Source: Ecdyonurus torrentis (lineage: Eukaryota > Arthropoda > Insecta > Ephemeroptera > Heptageniidae). From it: a stretch of DNA of 64,000 nucleotides. Numbering within the stretch: position 1 is the first letter of the stretch; the number at the start of each line of letters is the position of its first letter. Of the stretch, positions 14,813 to 25,875 are shown in pieces. Below the pieces are notes generated by a model, which did not search any database, was not told the origin of the DNA, and saw nothing but the letters and a program-made list of their open reading frames with translations. The stretch is taken from positions 14,211,291 to 14,275,290 of the forward strand of contig OX439137.1 in NCBI GenBank assembly GCA_949318235.1. Direction: 5' to 3'. The position numbers were made by a program, and so were the translations under genes.

Positions 14813-15418
14813 CCCTTGAATTAACTTAGGGATCATTTGAAAAAATACATCAATTTCGTGAAAATGAAAGATTGCCATGTGTATGATTGCCTGGCAGTTG
14901 GATAATCATTTTTTCAAAAAAAACAAAAAAAAAAAAAAATGCTTCTGAGATTATAAAATTTAACTGAATGGTTGTTAGCAAAATATGATTTTTAAGAAAT
15001 AAACTTAATTTTGGCATTTTAACTTTTTGTATGAAAAATAGAATTTTAAAATTTGTCAGTCTTTCTATATTTACAATTCCATGTTTCTGTATTTACCATG
15101 TATTATTGTATGCATTCATATAGCAAAACTATAGCTCATAAAATTGTATAATATATAATGTTGTATCACAATAACTGTTTCATCAAACTACTTTTTAAGG
15201 AAAATATTATATTTATGATGTTTATTATTATTATTGTGAAGGTATATGACATATTTTAATAAAATTAAAACAACAATAAAGGAGCTCTAGTAAAAAATAC
15301 AATGTTAAATATCAATAACATCATTTCTCTGCTAGAAGGTAATTGGTAATTGAAATAGTATTCTAATTATTTGACCCTGTGTTGCTTTTTTTTATATAGG
15401 TATATACCTATATATATT
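14813..15418. other. 3' UTR and intergenic sequence
   Basis: AT-rich sequence with AATAAA motifs near 14997 and 15260-15275. No gene is supported. A short TA-rich stretch with TAGGTATATACC lies just before the hammerhead element. Confidence 0.5.
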
Positions 15419-15499
15419 GGGGTATAGTGTCAATGTAAAATACGATATACCTAACATCTCGCGTTCTCACAAACCGGGTTTGCGCGCGCGATTGTTCAA

Positions 15500-15575
15500 C
15501 CAATCAGCGCGAGCAGCTGCGGGGGCATCGCGTATAAAAACGCGGCTGCCACTTGCTTCCTCAGCTCAGTCAGTT
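15500..15575 (+). promoter_or_regulatory. Pol II-type promoter within the hammerhead element
   Basis: CCAAT lies at 15500-15504 and TATAAAAA at 15533-15540. Initiator-like TCAG/TCAGT sequences lie at 15561-15575, about 30 bp after the TATA box, as expected for arthropod core promoters. The local GC content is far above the surroundings. Transcription would run into the ribozyme about 60 nt downstream. The call rests on motifs and spacing only. Confidence 0.6.
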
Positions 15576-15623
15576 AGCAGATGTGGTGTGAGCCATCTCT
15601 AGCTGTACAGAGCTCTCTGCCGA

Positions 15624-15668
15624 GCCTTACTGATGAGTCCTAGGTAAAGGACGAAACCGGTCTAAGGC
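15624..15668 (+). ncRNA. Hammerhead ribozyme
   Basis: All core elements are present in order. Stem I is GCCUUA (15624-15629) with UAAGGC (15663-15668). The core CUGAUGA is at 15630-15636. Stem II is GUCC/GGAC with an 8-nt loop. The core GAA is at 15653-15655. Stem III is ACC/GGU (15656-15661) with no loop. C at 15662 is the cleavage nucleotide, so cleavage falls between 15662 and 15663. Outside stem I, CUCU (15615-15618) can pair with AGAG (15671-15674), leaving an asymmetric internal loop of the sort used for loop-loop contacts with stem II. The self-complementary stem III ACCGGU suggests activity as a dimer, as known for short-stem-III hammerheads of mobile elements. Confidence 0.9.
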
Positions 15669-15685
15669 CAAGAGTAAGTCTGATA

Positions 15686-15796
15686 CAGGGGGGGCTCACT
15701 AGCAGCTGTGACGTCACGCGTTCCGGAAAATGCAATGTTAACCTTATGGGCAAAACGATTCACGTGACGTCACAACAGCCTTATGAGCTCCCCCTG
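15686..15796. mobile_element. Nested fold-back element with 9-bp target duplication
   Basis: The element begins CAGGGGGGGCTCA and ends TGAGCTCCCCCTG. It is flanked on both sides by the same 9 bases, AGTCTGATA (15677-15685 and 15797-15805). TGACGTCA occurs in each arm (15709 and 15765). It inserted into the hammerhead element 18 bases after the ribozyme. The 9-bp duplication is longer than the 8 bp of hAT elements. Confidence 0.8.
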
Positions 15797-16088
15797 AGTC
15801 TGATACTGTTTTATAATGTTGTGCCTTTGATGTAGTGTGAGAACGTGAGATGTTAGGTATATCGTATTTTACATTGACACTATACCCCTCATCCCTTTTA
15901 ACGTCTATTTTTATTTAGCGCAAGCTATAATGATTTGCATCCCTAGTCCCAATTTACTATTTAAATTAGAGAATTTTCGCGTTTTATTAATTTTCAATTC
16001 AACGTGCTCTAATCTCTACCAACTATTTTCTAATTATTTTTTTAACGTAATTAATACCAACCGCGATGTTTTTTTCCTATATATTATA

Positions 16089-16089
<1 letters not shown>

Positions 16090-16166
<77 letters not shown>

Positions 16167-16179
16167 TGTATATAGGCCT

Positions 16180-16230
<51 letters not shown>
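16090..16230. repeat. TA microsatellite
   Basis: Two long TA arrays are separated by GCATGTATATAGGCCTATACA. The motif TATAGGCCTATA also heads the TA array at 16741-16826. Confidence 0.9.
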
Positions 16231-16231
<1 letters not shown>

Positions 16232-16450
16232 CCGTGGCCGCGCTCAAAGGGCGTACTTGCATTTCAAGGTCGTCTTACAAAAGGCGTACTTGCATTTTTG
16301 TCCAGTACAACAAAGGGCCTACTTGCACTTGGTTTTACATGTTAAGCTTATGGTGGATGTGCGCGCAGCATCGAAATTAGCCAAATGCACGTACGCCCTT
16401 TGCGTGAAAATAGCCAAATGCAAGTACGCCCTTTGGGCACAGCCACGACG
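16231..16450. repeat. Element with five copies of a 19-bp motif
   Basis: The motif AAAGGGCGTACTTGCATTT, with small changes, occurs three times forward (16246, 16279, 16312) and twice reversed (16383, 16416). The outer copies make the unit roughly palindromic. There is no gene. Repeated inverted subterminal motifs of this kind are known transposase-binding sites in some DNA transposons; that role here is inference. Confidence 0.7.
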
Positions 16451-16740
16451 ACATATATATTAAGTGCAGTAATTTGTGTTGAAACTCATGTTGTGTGCAC
16501 TCAATATGATAGAAATCAATTTGTAGAGACATTGCAGATTGTAACTGTAAAATATTTTTATGCATGTTATATATGGATGGTAATGGTGCAAGTAATTGAG
16601 TAGGTTGCAGGCAGATGAAGTACTTGTAATTGAAAAGCACTAGAAGTTTTTTTTTTTTTTTTTTTTTTTTGCAAGAAATGGTGTAGTATTTATGTTTTCT
16701 TAAGAATAACGGTCATAAAATATGCATGTAATTTTCAATA

Positions 16741-16750
16741 TATATATAGG

Positions 16751-16826
<76 letters not shown>
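16741..16826. repeat. TA microsatellite
   Basis: A TA array preceded by TATATAGGCCTATATA. Confidence 0.9.
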
Positions 16827-16829
<3 letters not shown>

Positions 16830-17189
16830 CCTAATCAATTTGATTTGGTATATATTGATTCCTTTGTGTATTGCAAGAGTTTAAAAAAATACCTTTTGAC
16901 GTTTATAATTGGCAGAAAGATTATTTTACTTTGAACATTATTATTTGTTGATGTTTTTTCTCAATATTAAGTTTGAATTTTATTTTTAATCAAATATACA
17001 TAGTGGTTATTTATATATTTTTTTATCCAGATATTTTGGAATCAGTGTTGTACAGTTCATGTACGTGCAATGTAATACATATATACGCATTATTTATATA
17101 AACGCAGTATCTAATATTTTACTCAAATAATCTGCTACCTTTATTTATTACAGAGTTAAAGTTATAATATTAATTAATTGACAGCTTTT

Positions 17190-17314
17190 GTTATCGTAAT
17201 GACATTGTCAATCAAAGAAGAGAAAATTACTTGAGCATATCACGGAGTACAGTGTATGTAATCTTTGATGTGCTCAAGTGATTTTTTTTTATTGATAATG
17301 TCATTACAATATCG
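17190..17314. mobile_element. Fold-back element
   Basis: The arms ATCGTAATGACATTGTCAAT and ATTGATAATGTCATTACAAT are inverted copies. Inside, ACTTGAGCATATCA is matched by its reverse TGATGTGCTCAAGT. About 125 bp and non-coding. Confidence 0.65.
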
Positions 17315-17805
17315 ATTATATACATGCATACACATATGCATATCATGATGCTATAGTCCCGTTCGGGGTAAGCCAACAACACAGATGATTTTAGCCTGAA
17401 CTAGGTGAACTATAGTCACTATACAGTAGACTTCCTCTCAACTTTCTATCCTGAAGTGTACTGTAGGTGTCTCTTACTTCCTTCAGACTCGTACCTTGTT
17501 TTCATACATTTTTATAACTATAACTCTGTGACAGGTGAGACCTAGACCTCTCCTTAGAACTTCTACTAAATATATAAGGCCTTTGCTGGTATTTCTATCC
17601 TTTTCTTTATAATCAAAGAAACCTTGACTTTGTAAACTATTTTATTTGCTTTTGCCGCGCTTTTCCATTTTCACAACTTCCGCATTTCGTTCTTCAACTT
17701 TATTTTCTCTACATTTTGGGTTACGCCCATTTGTGTACATTATGCCAATTGTTTGTTATTGTATTTTTTTTCGGCTAATATTTAACATTCCCTGTAAAAC
17801 TACGA

Positions 17806-17884
17806 GTAAGTGTTGATGTAATTAAATCTTTAATATTATAGCTATTAATTTTATGAGTTATATCAAGAATTTATTTCATTTCAG
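17806..17884 (+). other. Predicted 5' UTR intron of the ZAD gene
   Basis: The donor is GAG then GTAAGT-like sequence (GT at 17806). The acceptor is TTTCATTTCAG ending at 17884. Removal leaves a short leader before the ATG at 18020. Confidence 0.45.
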
Positions 17885-18019
17885 CTTGACTACTGCTTGT
17901 TCTACGATAGGACAATGGTAACCATTGGCGTTCAAGCAAGTGAATCTCCTGTCGAATATCCTGTGTGCTGCAGTTAATGTTGACTGAAATATATATATTT
18001 TTTTTTTAATTAATAAGAA

Positions 18020-19336
18020 ATGGCAGCTGCTAATGTAAATTTGCCTTACAGCTGTAGGCTTTGTTGTAGTGAAAGAGCTACATTAAGGAACATTTTTGAC
18101 CCACAGTGTGCAGCTAATCAAATACCTGCCAAAATTTCATATTGTGTCTCTGTTCAAGTTAAGGAAAATGAAGTTTTCCTATCTAAATTAGTGTGTGATG
18201 AATGTCTTAATAAATTAGAATTATTTTATAAATTTAAAGTTAGTTGTGTATCCATAAATAATAAATTAATGATACAACGTAAACAATGGGAGTCTTCAAA
18301 ACAAAATATTGCGCCTGTTTCAAATTCAGTGAATATCAAAGAGGAGCTAAGGGAAGAACATGAAAGTATTGTTCCTTCAGAGATGGTGTTTTGCCAGCTG
18401 AAAGTAGAGGAAGAAGAAGAGGAGGAACAAGACATAAATGAAGACAGTTTTGTTTCTACTAATTCTAATGGTGATTCAAATTCAGATAAAATTCCCCAAC
18501 TAGCACCACCACGAAAGAAGAAGAAGTTAAATACTAGAAAACATGATTGTGATTCATGTGATAGAAAATTTAGATCCCCAGCAGAACTACGTGAACACAT
18601 AAAAATAAGACACTCGGAGTCAATAGAAAATCCATTTGTTTGTAATATTTGTAATAGATCATTTTTATTTGAAAGACGTTTGCGTCTTCATACAAAAACA
18701 ATACATGAAAAAGTTTGTAATTTTATTTGTGATTTTTGTGGTAAAGGTTATGTACAAAAATATCGTCTGACTCATCATATGTTAAACAGTCATACTAGAG
18801 AACAAAACTTTCAGTGTACTATTTGTAAAATGAAATTTGTAAATAAGTTAACATTAAAATCTCATATTACAAATAAGCACGAAGAACCACAATTTCAATG
18901 TGAACTTTGTGATAGAAAATTTGCCACTAAAAAAGCTCTTAATTTTCATCAAGTTACTCATATAAATATAGATCAACGTGAAAAATTTGATTGTAATATA
19001 TGTAACAGTACATTTTTAAGTAAAAAAAGATTTAAAATGCATCTTAAATCTCATACAGGAGAGGTAGTTTTCAAATGTCATTTATGTGATAAAAGATTTA
19101 CAACAAAAGCAAGTTTAAATAGTCATTTAATTATTCATTCTGGAGTTAAGAATTTTGTTTGTGATGTTTGTGGCAAAGCATTTGCAGAAAGAAAAAATTT
19201 GATGGTTCACAATCGTATTCATACTGGAGAAAAACCATATCAATGTAAATTTTGTCTTAAAGAATTCAATCAGAAATCATCATATAATACACATGTTAGG
19301 AAGAATTCTTGTAGAATGAAGAGGAATAATTCATGA
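18020..19336 (+). CDS. ZAD domain plus nine C2H2 zinc fingers, transcription factor
   Basis: A single open exon encodes 438 residues. A ZAD lies at about residues 10-85, with its four zinc ligands visible (C12, C15, C59, C62). Residues 130-141 are a Glu run. PPRKKKKLN at about 162-170 is a likely nuclear signal. Nine C2H2 units follow from residue 176 to about 430, including TGEKPYQC-type linkers late in the array; the last ends in Cys instead of His. ZAD proteins are a large insect family of DNA-binding factors that dimerise through the ZAD. The combination is diagnostic of the family but not of an individual orthologue, so no gene name is given. A 5' UTR intron probably lies just upstream. 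Confidence 0.9.
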   Translation: MAAANVNLPYSCRLCCSERATLRNIFDPQCAANQIPAKISYCVSVQVKENEVFLSKLVCDECLNKLELFYKFKVSCVSINNKLMIQRKQWESSKQNIAPVSNSVNIKEELREEHESIVPSEMVFCQLKVEEEEEEEQDINEDSFVSTNSNGDSNSDKIPQLAPPRKKKKLNTRKHDCDSCDRKFRSPAELREHIKIRHSESIENPFVCNICNRSFLFERRLRLHTKTIHEKVCNFICDFCGKGYVQKYRLTHHMLNSHTREQNFQCTICKMKFVNKLTLKSHITNKHEEPQFQCELCDRKFATKKALNFHQVTHINIDQREKFDCNICNSTFLSKKRFKMHLKSHTGEVVFKCHLCDKRFTTKASLNSHLIIHSGVKNFVCDVCGKAFAERKNLMVHNRIHTGEKPYQCKFCLKEFNQKSSYNTHVRKNSCRMKRNNS

Positions 19337-19463
19337 ATCATTCCAACTAAATATTTTAAAATTAAATAATGTTAAAAATCAGTAATTGTGAAAAGCAAGG
19401 GAACTATAACCAAATAGAAAATTGTGCAAAATTAAGGAAAATCGACCATTGCTGTTAGATTAA

Positions 19464-19846
19464 AGCCCTTGTCAAGTTACTTTTTTTATCATTTAGAATA
19501 CTAGTTATATTATAATTACCACACCTTATTATCCATGAATCAGACACCACCACTTTGATTTTGTATTTATTTTCATTTTGACTGTTATATCACGTATCTG
19601 ACGTCACAATGTACCGCTGCCAATCACAGTCACCGCTCTGGTCACGTGATAAATTTAAGCCCCTCCCTCAAGTTCTGAACCCCTATCATGGCCCCATCAG
19701 TACATTGTGACGTTAGATGAGTGAAATAACTGCCAAAATGAAAATAAATACAAAATCAACATGTTGGTGTCTAATTCATGGATAATAAGGTATGGTAATT
19801 ATCAATCTAGTATTCTAAATGATAAAAAAGTAAATTAACAAGGGCT
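19464..19846. mobile_element. TTAA-flanked fold-back element A
   Basis: Termini are AGCCCTTGTCAAG and its complement, directly bordered by TTAA on both sides. The arms are about 170 bp and nearly identical. TGACGTCA is at 19599, with a decayed partner in the right arm. It lies just past the ZAD gene stop. Confidence 0.8.
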
Positions 19847-19976
19847 TTAATGATATAAACAAAAATGATAAGAGAAAACCTTACTATAGTGAAGAAAGTC
19901 CCATAGCTCAATGAAAATCTTGCTATCACAGAAAATTGTGGAAGTCAATTTCTATAGTTGAAAAAGTAATGCTTAA

Positions 19977-20348
19977 AGTGATACACAACCCTAAAAATAA
20001 GTATTTTTTGTTCTATTCTCAAGTAATTCAATAGAAATTATTCGTTTATTTGACTTTTCCAGCCCGCGGAATAAGCAAGCCCCGCGAGGGTAAAGAGGAA
20101 ATCTCTGACGTCAGAGATTTCCTTTACTGTGTGAGTAAAAAATCTGTACACCTTCTCAGGTAAGCTTACCAGGTACAGCAGGGGGTACACATTTTTTACA
20201 CTCATAGTAGAGGGGCGTGTACTCTATATCGTTACCCTCGCGGGGCTCGCTTATCCCGCGGACTAGAAAAGTCAAATAAACGACTGATTACTATTGAATT
20301 GTTTTAGGAAAGAACAAAAAATACTTATTTTTAGGGTTGTGTGTCGCT
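19977..20348. mobile_element. TTAA-flanked fold-back element B
   Basis: Termini are AGTGATACACAACCC and GGGTTGTGTGTCGCT, bordered by TTAA (19973-19976 and 20349-20352). Long arms include the GC-rich sequence CCCGCGAGGGTAA. TGACGTCA is at 20106. Confidence 0.8.
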
Positions 20349-20352
20349 TTAA

Positions 20353-20680
20353 CCCAGATGTATGAAACATATGATTCATGATATGCATGTTAAGTTCCAT
20401 TGGACATGGCAAGTAACAATATCTTCCATGCCTGCTGCAAGAGATGCACTAGTAATTCAAGCAACTTTGTTTTTTCTTCTTCTTCTTCCTGCAACTGCTT
20501 TAATACTTAAGCACCTTTTCAATACTTAATTTGAGTGTAAATCATTTTTATGTTGTTCAAAATTTATAAACTTACATTTTGAAATAACTAACCATGAAGC
20601 TTCAAAATTGTTCTTAGTGGATCAATTGAAGACAAAAATTACATTGACATATAAACTTCTTTCTGTGTGATTAAAGTGAA

Positions 20681-20722
<42 letters not shown>

Positions 20723-22374
20723 CAAACAGAAACCTTACCTTAGTAAAGAGGATATCGTGCTAACAGAGACTATGAACACATAAGTAATTTTCAGCACACC
20801 AATCAAAGATTAATGGTGTATGTATCTTGCTTTTGAATAAAAAGGGTTATTTAATTTACGTGTGCGGTTGTTTTTGACTATTCCTCTTCTCATGTTGAAT
20901 CTCTTTTTAAATATGAAAGTTTATGAAAACTTAACATTACAAATAAATACTAATTAAGGATAAATCAACTTTGTGATATACTTGATAAATAAAAGGATTG
21001 TAGGCCTATAGAAATACAGTTTGGAAAATTTGGGGAAGGCAGGTGAGTATTACATTAGCTGACCGAAATCCTTTGCAAGACAACGTAATAATGTAATGAA
21101 ACAGGTTTCCATGGCTGAGGTGCTGCAAAATTTCTGGTCCTGTTCTATATACACCTTATACATACATGCAAAATTTTAGCATTTAGAAATAATTATAAAT
21201 TAAGTTTCTGAGTTATTAACTGTTGGAAGTCATTTGCAACTGATAGATATGTAATTTTGTTGAAAAAAAAAATGGTTTTTATAATTCAAATTTAATATAT
21301 TGCAACATTGCATGTTGATAGGTTATTGAATATATCAGATACACGTCTATCTGACTTATAATATATTTAAATATTTTACTATCACCAAATAGATGTTGTG
21401 AGTGCTTATGCTCTCATCTAGTAGCTAGGCGCCCTGGCTAGGCCATCCATCATCTCAAGCATTACTTAAAAATTGCAACAACAACAACAAAAAAGAAAAG
21501 AAAGTTTTGTGTTTCTTTCCTGCAAAGCACTTGTGCCAAGATAAAATAAATATAGTTTTGTGTTTTAGTAGCTTTTAAAAGTACAGCAAAAACAATAATA
21601 ATAAACCTTTTAATATTTTTTTATTATTATTTATTATGCATGCAAGGCAGGATCAGCCTGGCCAGGTCTGCTAGTCCGCGATTGCCGACCCCCCCCCCCC
21701 CCCCCCCCCCCGGGCGCGGGCCTTTGCCGTGCCCAAACCACACCAATTAAAAAAAAAAAAAAAAAAAAAAGCAAAAAAAAAGAAGAAGAAGAAGAGAAAA
21801 AAAACCAAAGAAAAAGAAATAAATTAAAAGGACAATTTAAGACTGATAAACTGGTAAATTTTCTTTTTCTTTAAAAAGACGACAAGAAATTATATACATT
21901 CAATCTTAAAATTCTATCCGCTTTTAATTTTAAAAAAAATTTGCTCCCCTAGCAAACTCTAGTGGTCAATTAGCTCATTTAAAAACATTATAATAATATA
22001 ATAATTATATTTGTAGAGTGCATTTTTCCCACTTTGCCCCTATCAAATATGAATGGTAAAATAAAATATTTCTGCCTAAAACGTAAAATAACCTATGAGC
22101 TGCTAATGCAATTTCTCCCACTTTTTGCCCTGATCAAAGCTGAATGATGATTATCACAATTGAGTGTGCTACACATTTTATTTAGTGTAGATAAAGATAA
22201 ACACATTACACATTGGTCCTTTTGTACAGATAAGGTACGTGTTAAACCAGACATTTTCAGCACCTCATCTCTTATAGCCATGGACAACTGTCTTTTTTTT
22301 TTTTAAATAGATTTCCTCTTGCATATATGTACGTCAGCTCACCTTCCTTCCCTTGTTTTTGTTTAAACAAGTCC
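20353..22374. other. Intergenic sequence
   Basis: No gene is supported. A TA array lies at about 20685-20716. A GC-rich patch at about 21640-21745, with a run of about 22 C and followed by about 20 A then AG-rich sequence, could be a decayed retroposed element with an A tail; I cannot classify it. Confidence 0.5.
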
Positions 22375-22378
22375 TTAA

Positions 22379-22687
22379 AGGCGTAAAACACTTTGAACAA
22401 AAAAGTAGCGTAATATCCTAACAAACCTGAAAATCAACGTTGATTTGGCCAGTCATTGATTTCTAATTTATTTTCCATTCACAAAATGCCGCTGCCGGTC
22501 ACTGACGTCACAGCTCGCCCGGTTTACTTGCACGAGTTGCACGTGGGAGGACCAGGCGAGCTGTGACGGCAGTGGCATTTTGTGAATGGAAAATAAATTA
22601 GAAATCAATGACTCCAGCCAAATCAACGTTGATTTTCAGGGTTGTTAGGATATTACGCAACTTTTTTGTTCAAGGTGTTCTACGCCT
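22379..22687. mobile_element. TTAA-flanked fold-back element C
   Basis: Termini are AGGCGTAAAACACTTTG and its near-complement, bordered by TTAA. TGACGTCA is at 22503, with a decayed TGACGGCA in the other arm. The same family as 49399-49667. Confidence 0.85.
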
Positions 22688-23190
22688 TTAATTATAAGGT
22701 ATCGGACAATTTTTCCCTAATTTATAAATAATGTTGAAATTTTTCAGTCAGAAAGAAGTCTATAAAAATATTTGATATAAAAACAGGAAAATTGGGGAAT
22801 GGGAGATAGTAATGAGCTTTCACTGACCGACACAAAGGTAAAGAAAAATTTCTAACCCAGACCAAAATTGATTTATTAGCATTTGTACTAGTTGCTCATA
22901 GTACACAACAATTCGAACATACATACCATGGAGTTATTATACCTTTCAGCTTTCCGCTAACCCTTTCAGCTTTGGTTAGAAATTTTTCTATACCATGGGA
23001 TCTTGGCGTACCTGTCAGTTCATTCTCGTTACTATCTCTCATTCCTCAATTTTTTCTCATCAAAGTGTTTTTCTATTAAATCTTTTTAATTATAAATCAT
23101 TGCATAGTTGATTTTTCTTTCATATCTGTATTATTATAATCTAACAAATAAAATGAGCATAAAAAAAAAAACAGATTAGGAGGAAATACA
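22688..23190. other. Intergenic sequence
   Basis: AT-rich. A short imperfect inverted repeat (CTAACCC... and GGTTAGAAATTTTTCT) lies at about 22850-22995. No gene is supported. Confidence 0.4.
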
Positions 23191-24077
23191 CTTTATTATT
23201 ATTTTTTTAACTATTCACAATGTTTGTAATAGATAAAATCATTTTCAAATACATATATTTTCAACATGTTACTGTGTCAATACAGAGGAGGGGGGGGGGT
23301 TAATTAAATTTACTTGATTACAAATTACTACAGTATTTGGTAAAATTTTCCTGCTTTAAAGTCAAAATAAAAATGTATTGCAAAGTCAGTTTTCATTTGC
23401 AAAACAGAGATTTTACATAAAATATATAGGCTATATATTAAAAAAAAATGCATTAACAAAATAGTTAATTGTCGTTTTAACTTCCTTACTCTACTTGCAA
23501 GTCACTTAAAATGATTTTAATCATACATAATGCCCTTCAGCATGTGTTAAAAATTTCTACAAACTATCTGGTTACAGTATATCTATAAACTAAGTATAAG
23601 AATTCTTTGTGGATTTACAGATACATTGAAATTAACATCACACAAAAATATTTAATAAAAGAACTAAATCATCAAAAATGATATTATTCTTACAATTTAA
23701 CACACATTGAAAATTAATCAATACTAAGCATGATTATTTAATTGAAAACTAAGAGTCTTCTACTCATTTCAAAACTGTTATAACTTCATAGTAAATTAAC
23801 TCTAGTCGTACCCTCTGATGTTGATAAAATTTTTGGGAAACAAAAATGCTACTTTCGTTCAACTTATTTTTTAATCATTGAAACTGGTAGCTTAACAATA
23901 TTAAAGAGTAGAAAGACCCTTGTTCACTTTATTACATACAAATATTGCTAGTGAAGCTAGTCGCGGAATGGTTTCCATTAAAATTAATATTCAGATGAAA
24001 TGTGTTACGATGCAATAATGTAGAGGATGTAAACGTTGATCTGACGATGTTATGATGGGCTCTCTCAGCCTTGTAAT
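23191..24077 (-). other. Probable 3' UTR exon of SRSF7
   Basis: On the minus strand an acceptor (GTTTTAG) ends at 24078, matching the donor after the SRSF7 stop codon. The exon would run to a poly(A) signal AATAAA at about 23192-23197. The region is AT-rich without ORFs. Confidence 0.5.
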
Positions 24078-24170
24078 CTAAAACAAAGTCATAAAAAAAC
24101 ATGATGTAAGTAATAATCAGTATAGTAATGAATGAGGGCTTGAAGTTTACAAGTTGTATTTTTATGATAA

Positions 24171-24303
24171 ATTTGTGGATAAGATGCGGGAAACCTACAC
24201 ATCAAAAGACTGGAGGTACTAAAAGTCATCCTGTATTTGATATTGGCTACCAGGGGGATAATTGATCACTATATGATACAACTTTCCGTTAAGTAGCCCA
24301 CAG
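24171..24303 (-). ncRNA. H/ACA box snoRNA, copy 1, in the 3' UTR intron of SRSF7
   Basis: On the minus strand there are two hairpins, an H box ATATCA (form ANANNA) between them, and an ACA box three bases from the 3' end. The 5' hairpin base is GGCTAC/GTAGCC. The 3' hairpin base GGATGA/TTATCC abuts the ACA. The 3' pocket reads TTCCCGC on the right and TAGT on the left, complementary (one G-U) to the 28S rRNA segment GCGGGAG-UA-ACUA. It is the most diverged of three copies. Confidence 0.7.
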
Positions 24304-24502
24304 AGCATAAATTATGTTAATATTATATTATAAATTATGTGCTAATATTAATGGTATTTAAAACTTACTATATTCATGTATATTCAACAGCACAAGTTAA
24401 AGGCAACAGATATTAATATATATTTTAAGTACATTTTTAACCAAATAAAAGTGGATGCATTATTCCAGAACTTTTCAAAAGAAACTCACCAGCAGATTCA
24501 GG

Positions 24503-25830
24503 TTAACGGCTCCTAGACTTTGATCGTGAGCGAGAGCGACTCTTAGAGACGCGGCCTGCGTCTCCACGGGGTGAACGGCGTTGTGAACGAGAGCGAGAAC
24601 GAGACTTGGAGCGAGAGTCTGACCTGGAACGGCTGCGACGATCACGACTTCTTGATCTTGAGCGAGAATCTCTGTAATGAATGACAATTACATTAACATT
24701 TAAGCACATTTAGCGCCATACCTACTAAATTTCTTGCAAACTGGTGCCCTCCCTATAACCATAGCAGAGCAAAAGATAGCAGCAATATTTGAACTACCTA
24801 TTACTGCATATACCTCAAAAAGTTTACCTGTTCTTATAATACCGTAAATCCAACAAAAATAGGCCGGTTCATGAGCAAAAGGTGGGTTAACATAGAAGCA
24901 CATAAAAAGAATAAATTGAACGCAACACATATTTATGGAAAAGGTACTACAAAGACCCTTTCCTCTCAACTTCACATTTTCGTCTTGATGAATGATTTGA
25001 ACTTATATCCCCTACCCTGATACTCCAATAAACTTGAGCAATTTTCAGCTATGCACTCATTATGGTATCTTGCATTAACAAATAGATCCCTTACCTGGCC
25101 CAGAAAAAAAATAATAATTTGTTTTGCAAGACGAGCAGTTTGTCATAATTTAAAAAGGGGAAGAAAAACTTCATTGGTATGGTACAAAAATAACCCCACT
25201 TCTATTTATTTTGCCCTACTAAAATTTTAAACACCAAATTTATTTTGTATAAAAAAATAACCTGATGTTTATAAGTATTTGGCGTGCACACTAGTGAAGC
25301 CGACGTAGTTTCGTACAGACGCTTTGAGACTATGTGACGTCGCAGAGAAGCTGCGTAGAAAACTGCGCCGACTGAGTGTCAACATGAGAGAGGCGAAACT
25401 TAAGTCGACAATGACGTATGAAGGCACGAAGTGTCGAGTCACTCTGACGCGAAGCAAGGTGGGTCGTATCGTGAACATTGAGAAGGGAGTGCTCGGGGTT
25501 TTTACATTTTCCTGTCTTTCTGTCTGTCAAGCTACTACGAAGTGTACAGGCAAAAGGAAGCAGGCTCAGGCGTGTTTTTATACCAATTTTTGTTTTTTTA
25601 ACGAACGAACGCTCAGCCGTACTGCCTATAGGAAATGTAATAGAAAATTCAATATTACTATCACTTGAATTGTCTATTGAAAAATGCTTTGTATGTACAT
25701 ATCATATTTACTTTGTAAATAAATAAAGTAAACATTGCATGAATCTTTAATTTGTTATAAACATTGCCAATTAATTAAGTAATAGAACTCCCAAATAAAA
25801 AATAAATATAGGTCGTTAATTTAGTAAGTA

Positions 25831-25875
<45 letters not shown>

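Larger units (their letters stand above)
15419..15888 (+). mobile_element. Inverted-repeat element carrying a promoter and hammerhead ribozyme
   Basis: The ends are 52-bp inverted repeats with one mismatch (left begins GGGGTATAGTGTCAATG). Inside, in order on the plus strand, are a GC-rich CCAAT/TATA/initiator-like promoter, about 55 bp of leader, a complete hammerhead ribozyme at 15624-15668, and a nested fold-back element at 15686-15796. Without the nested insertion the host element is about 350 bp. It contains no ORF of note, so it is non-autonomous. I see no clear target duplication outside the inverted repeats. Confidence 0.75.

Noticed and set aside
16066..16640. Several ORFs of 60-104 residues
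   Set aside because: Products of TA arrays and the five-copy motif element.
24475..24687. Alternative 70-residue frame across the RS exon
   Set aside because: Shadow of the Arg-Ser codons; the frame giving RS dipeptides matches the splice phase.
25324..25726. GC-rich ORFs of 114 and 82 residues
   Set aside because: Inside an SRSF7 intron, no homology recognised, no splice consistency; several overlapping frames are open at once. Possibly a decayed repeat.
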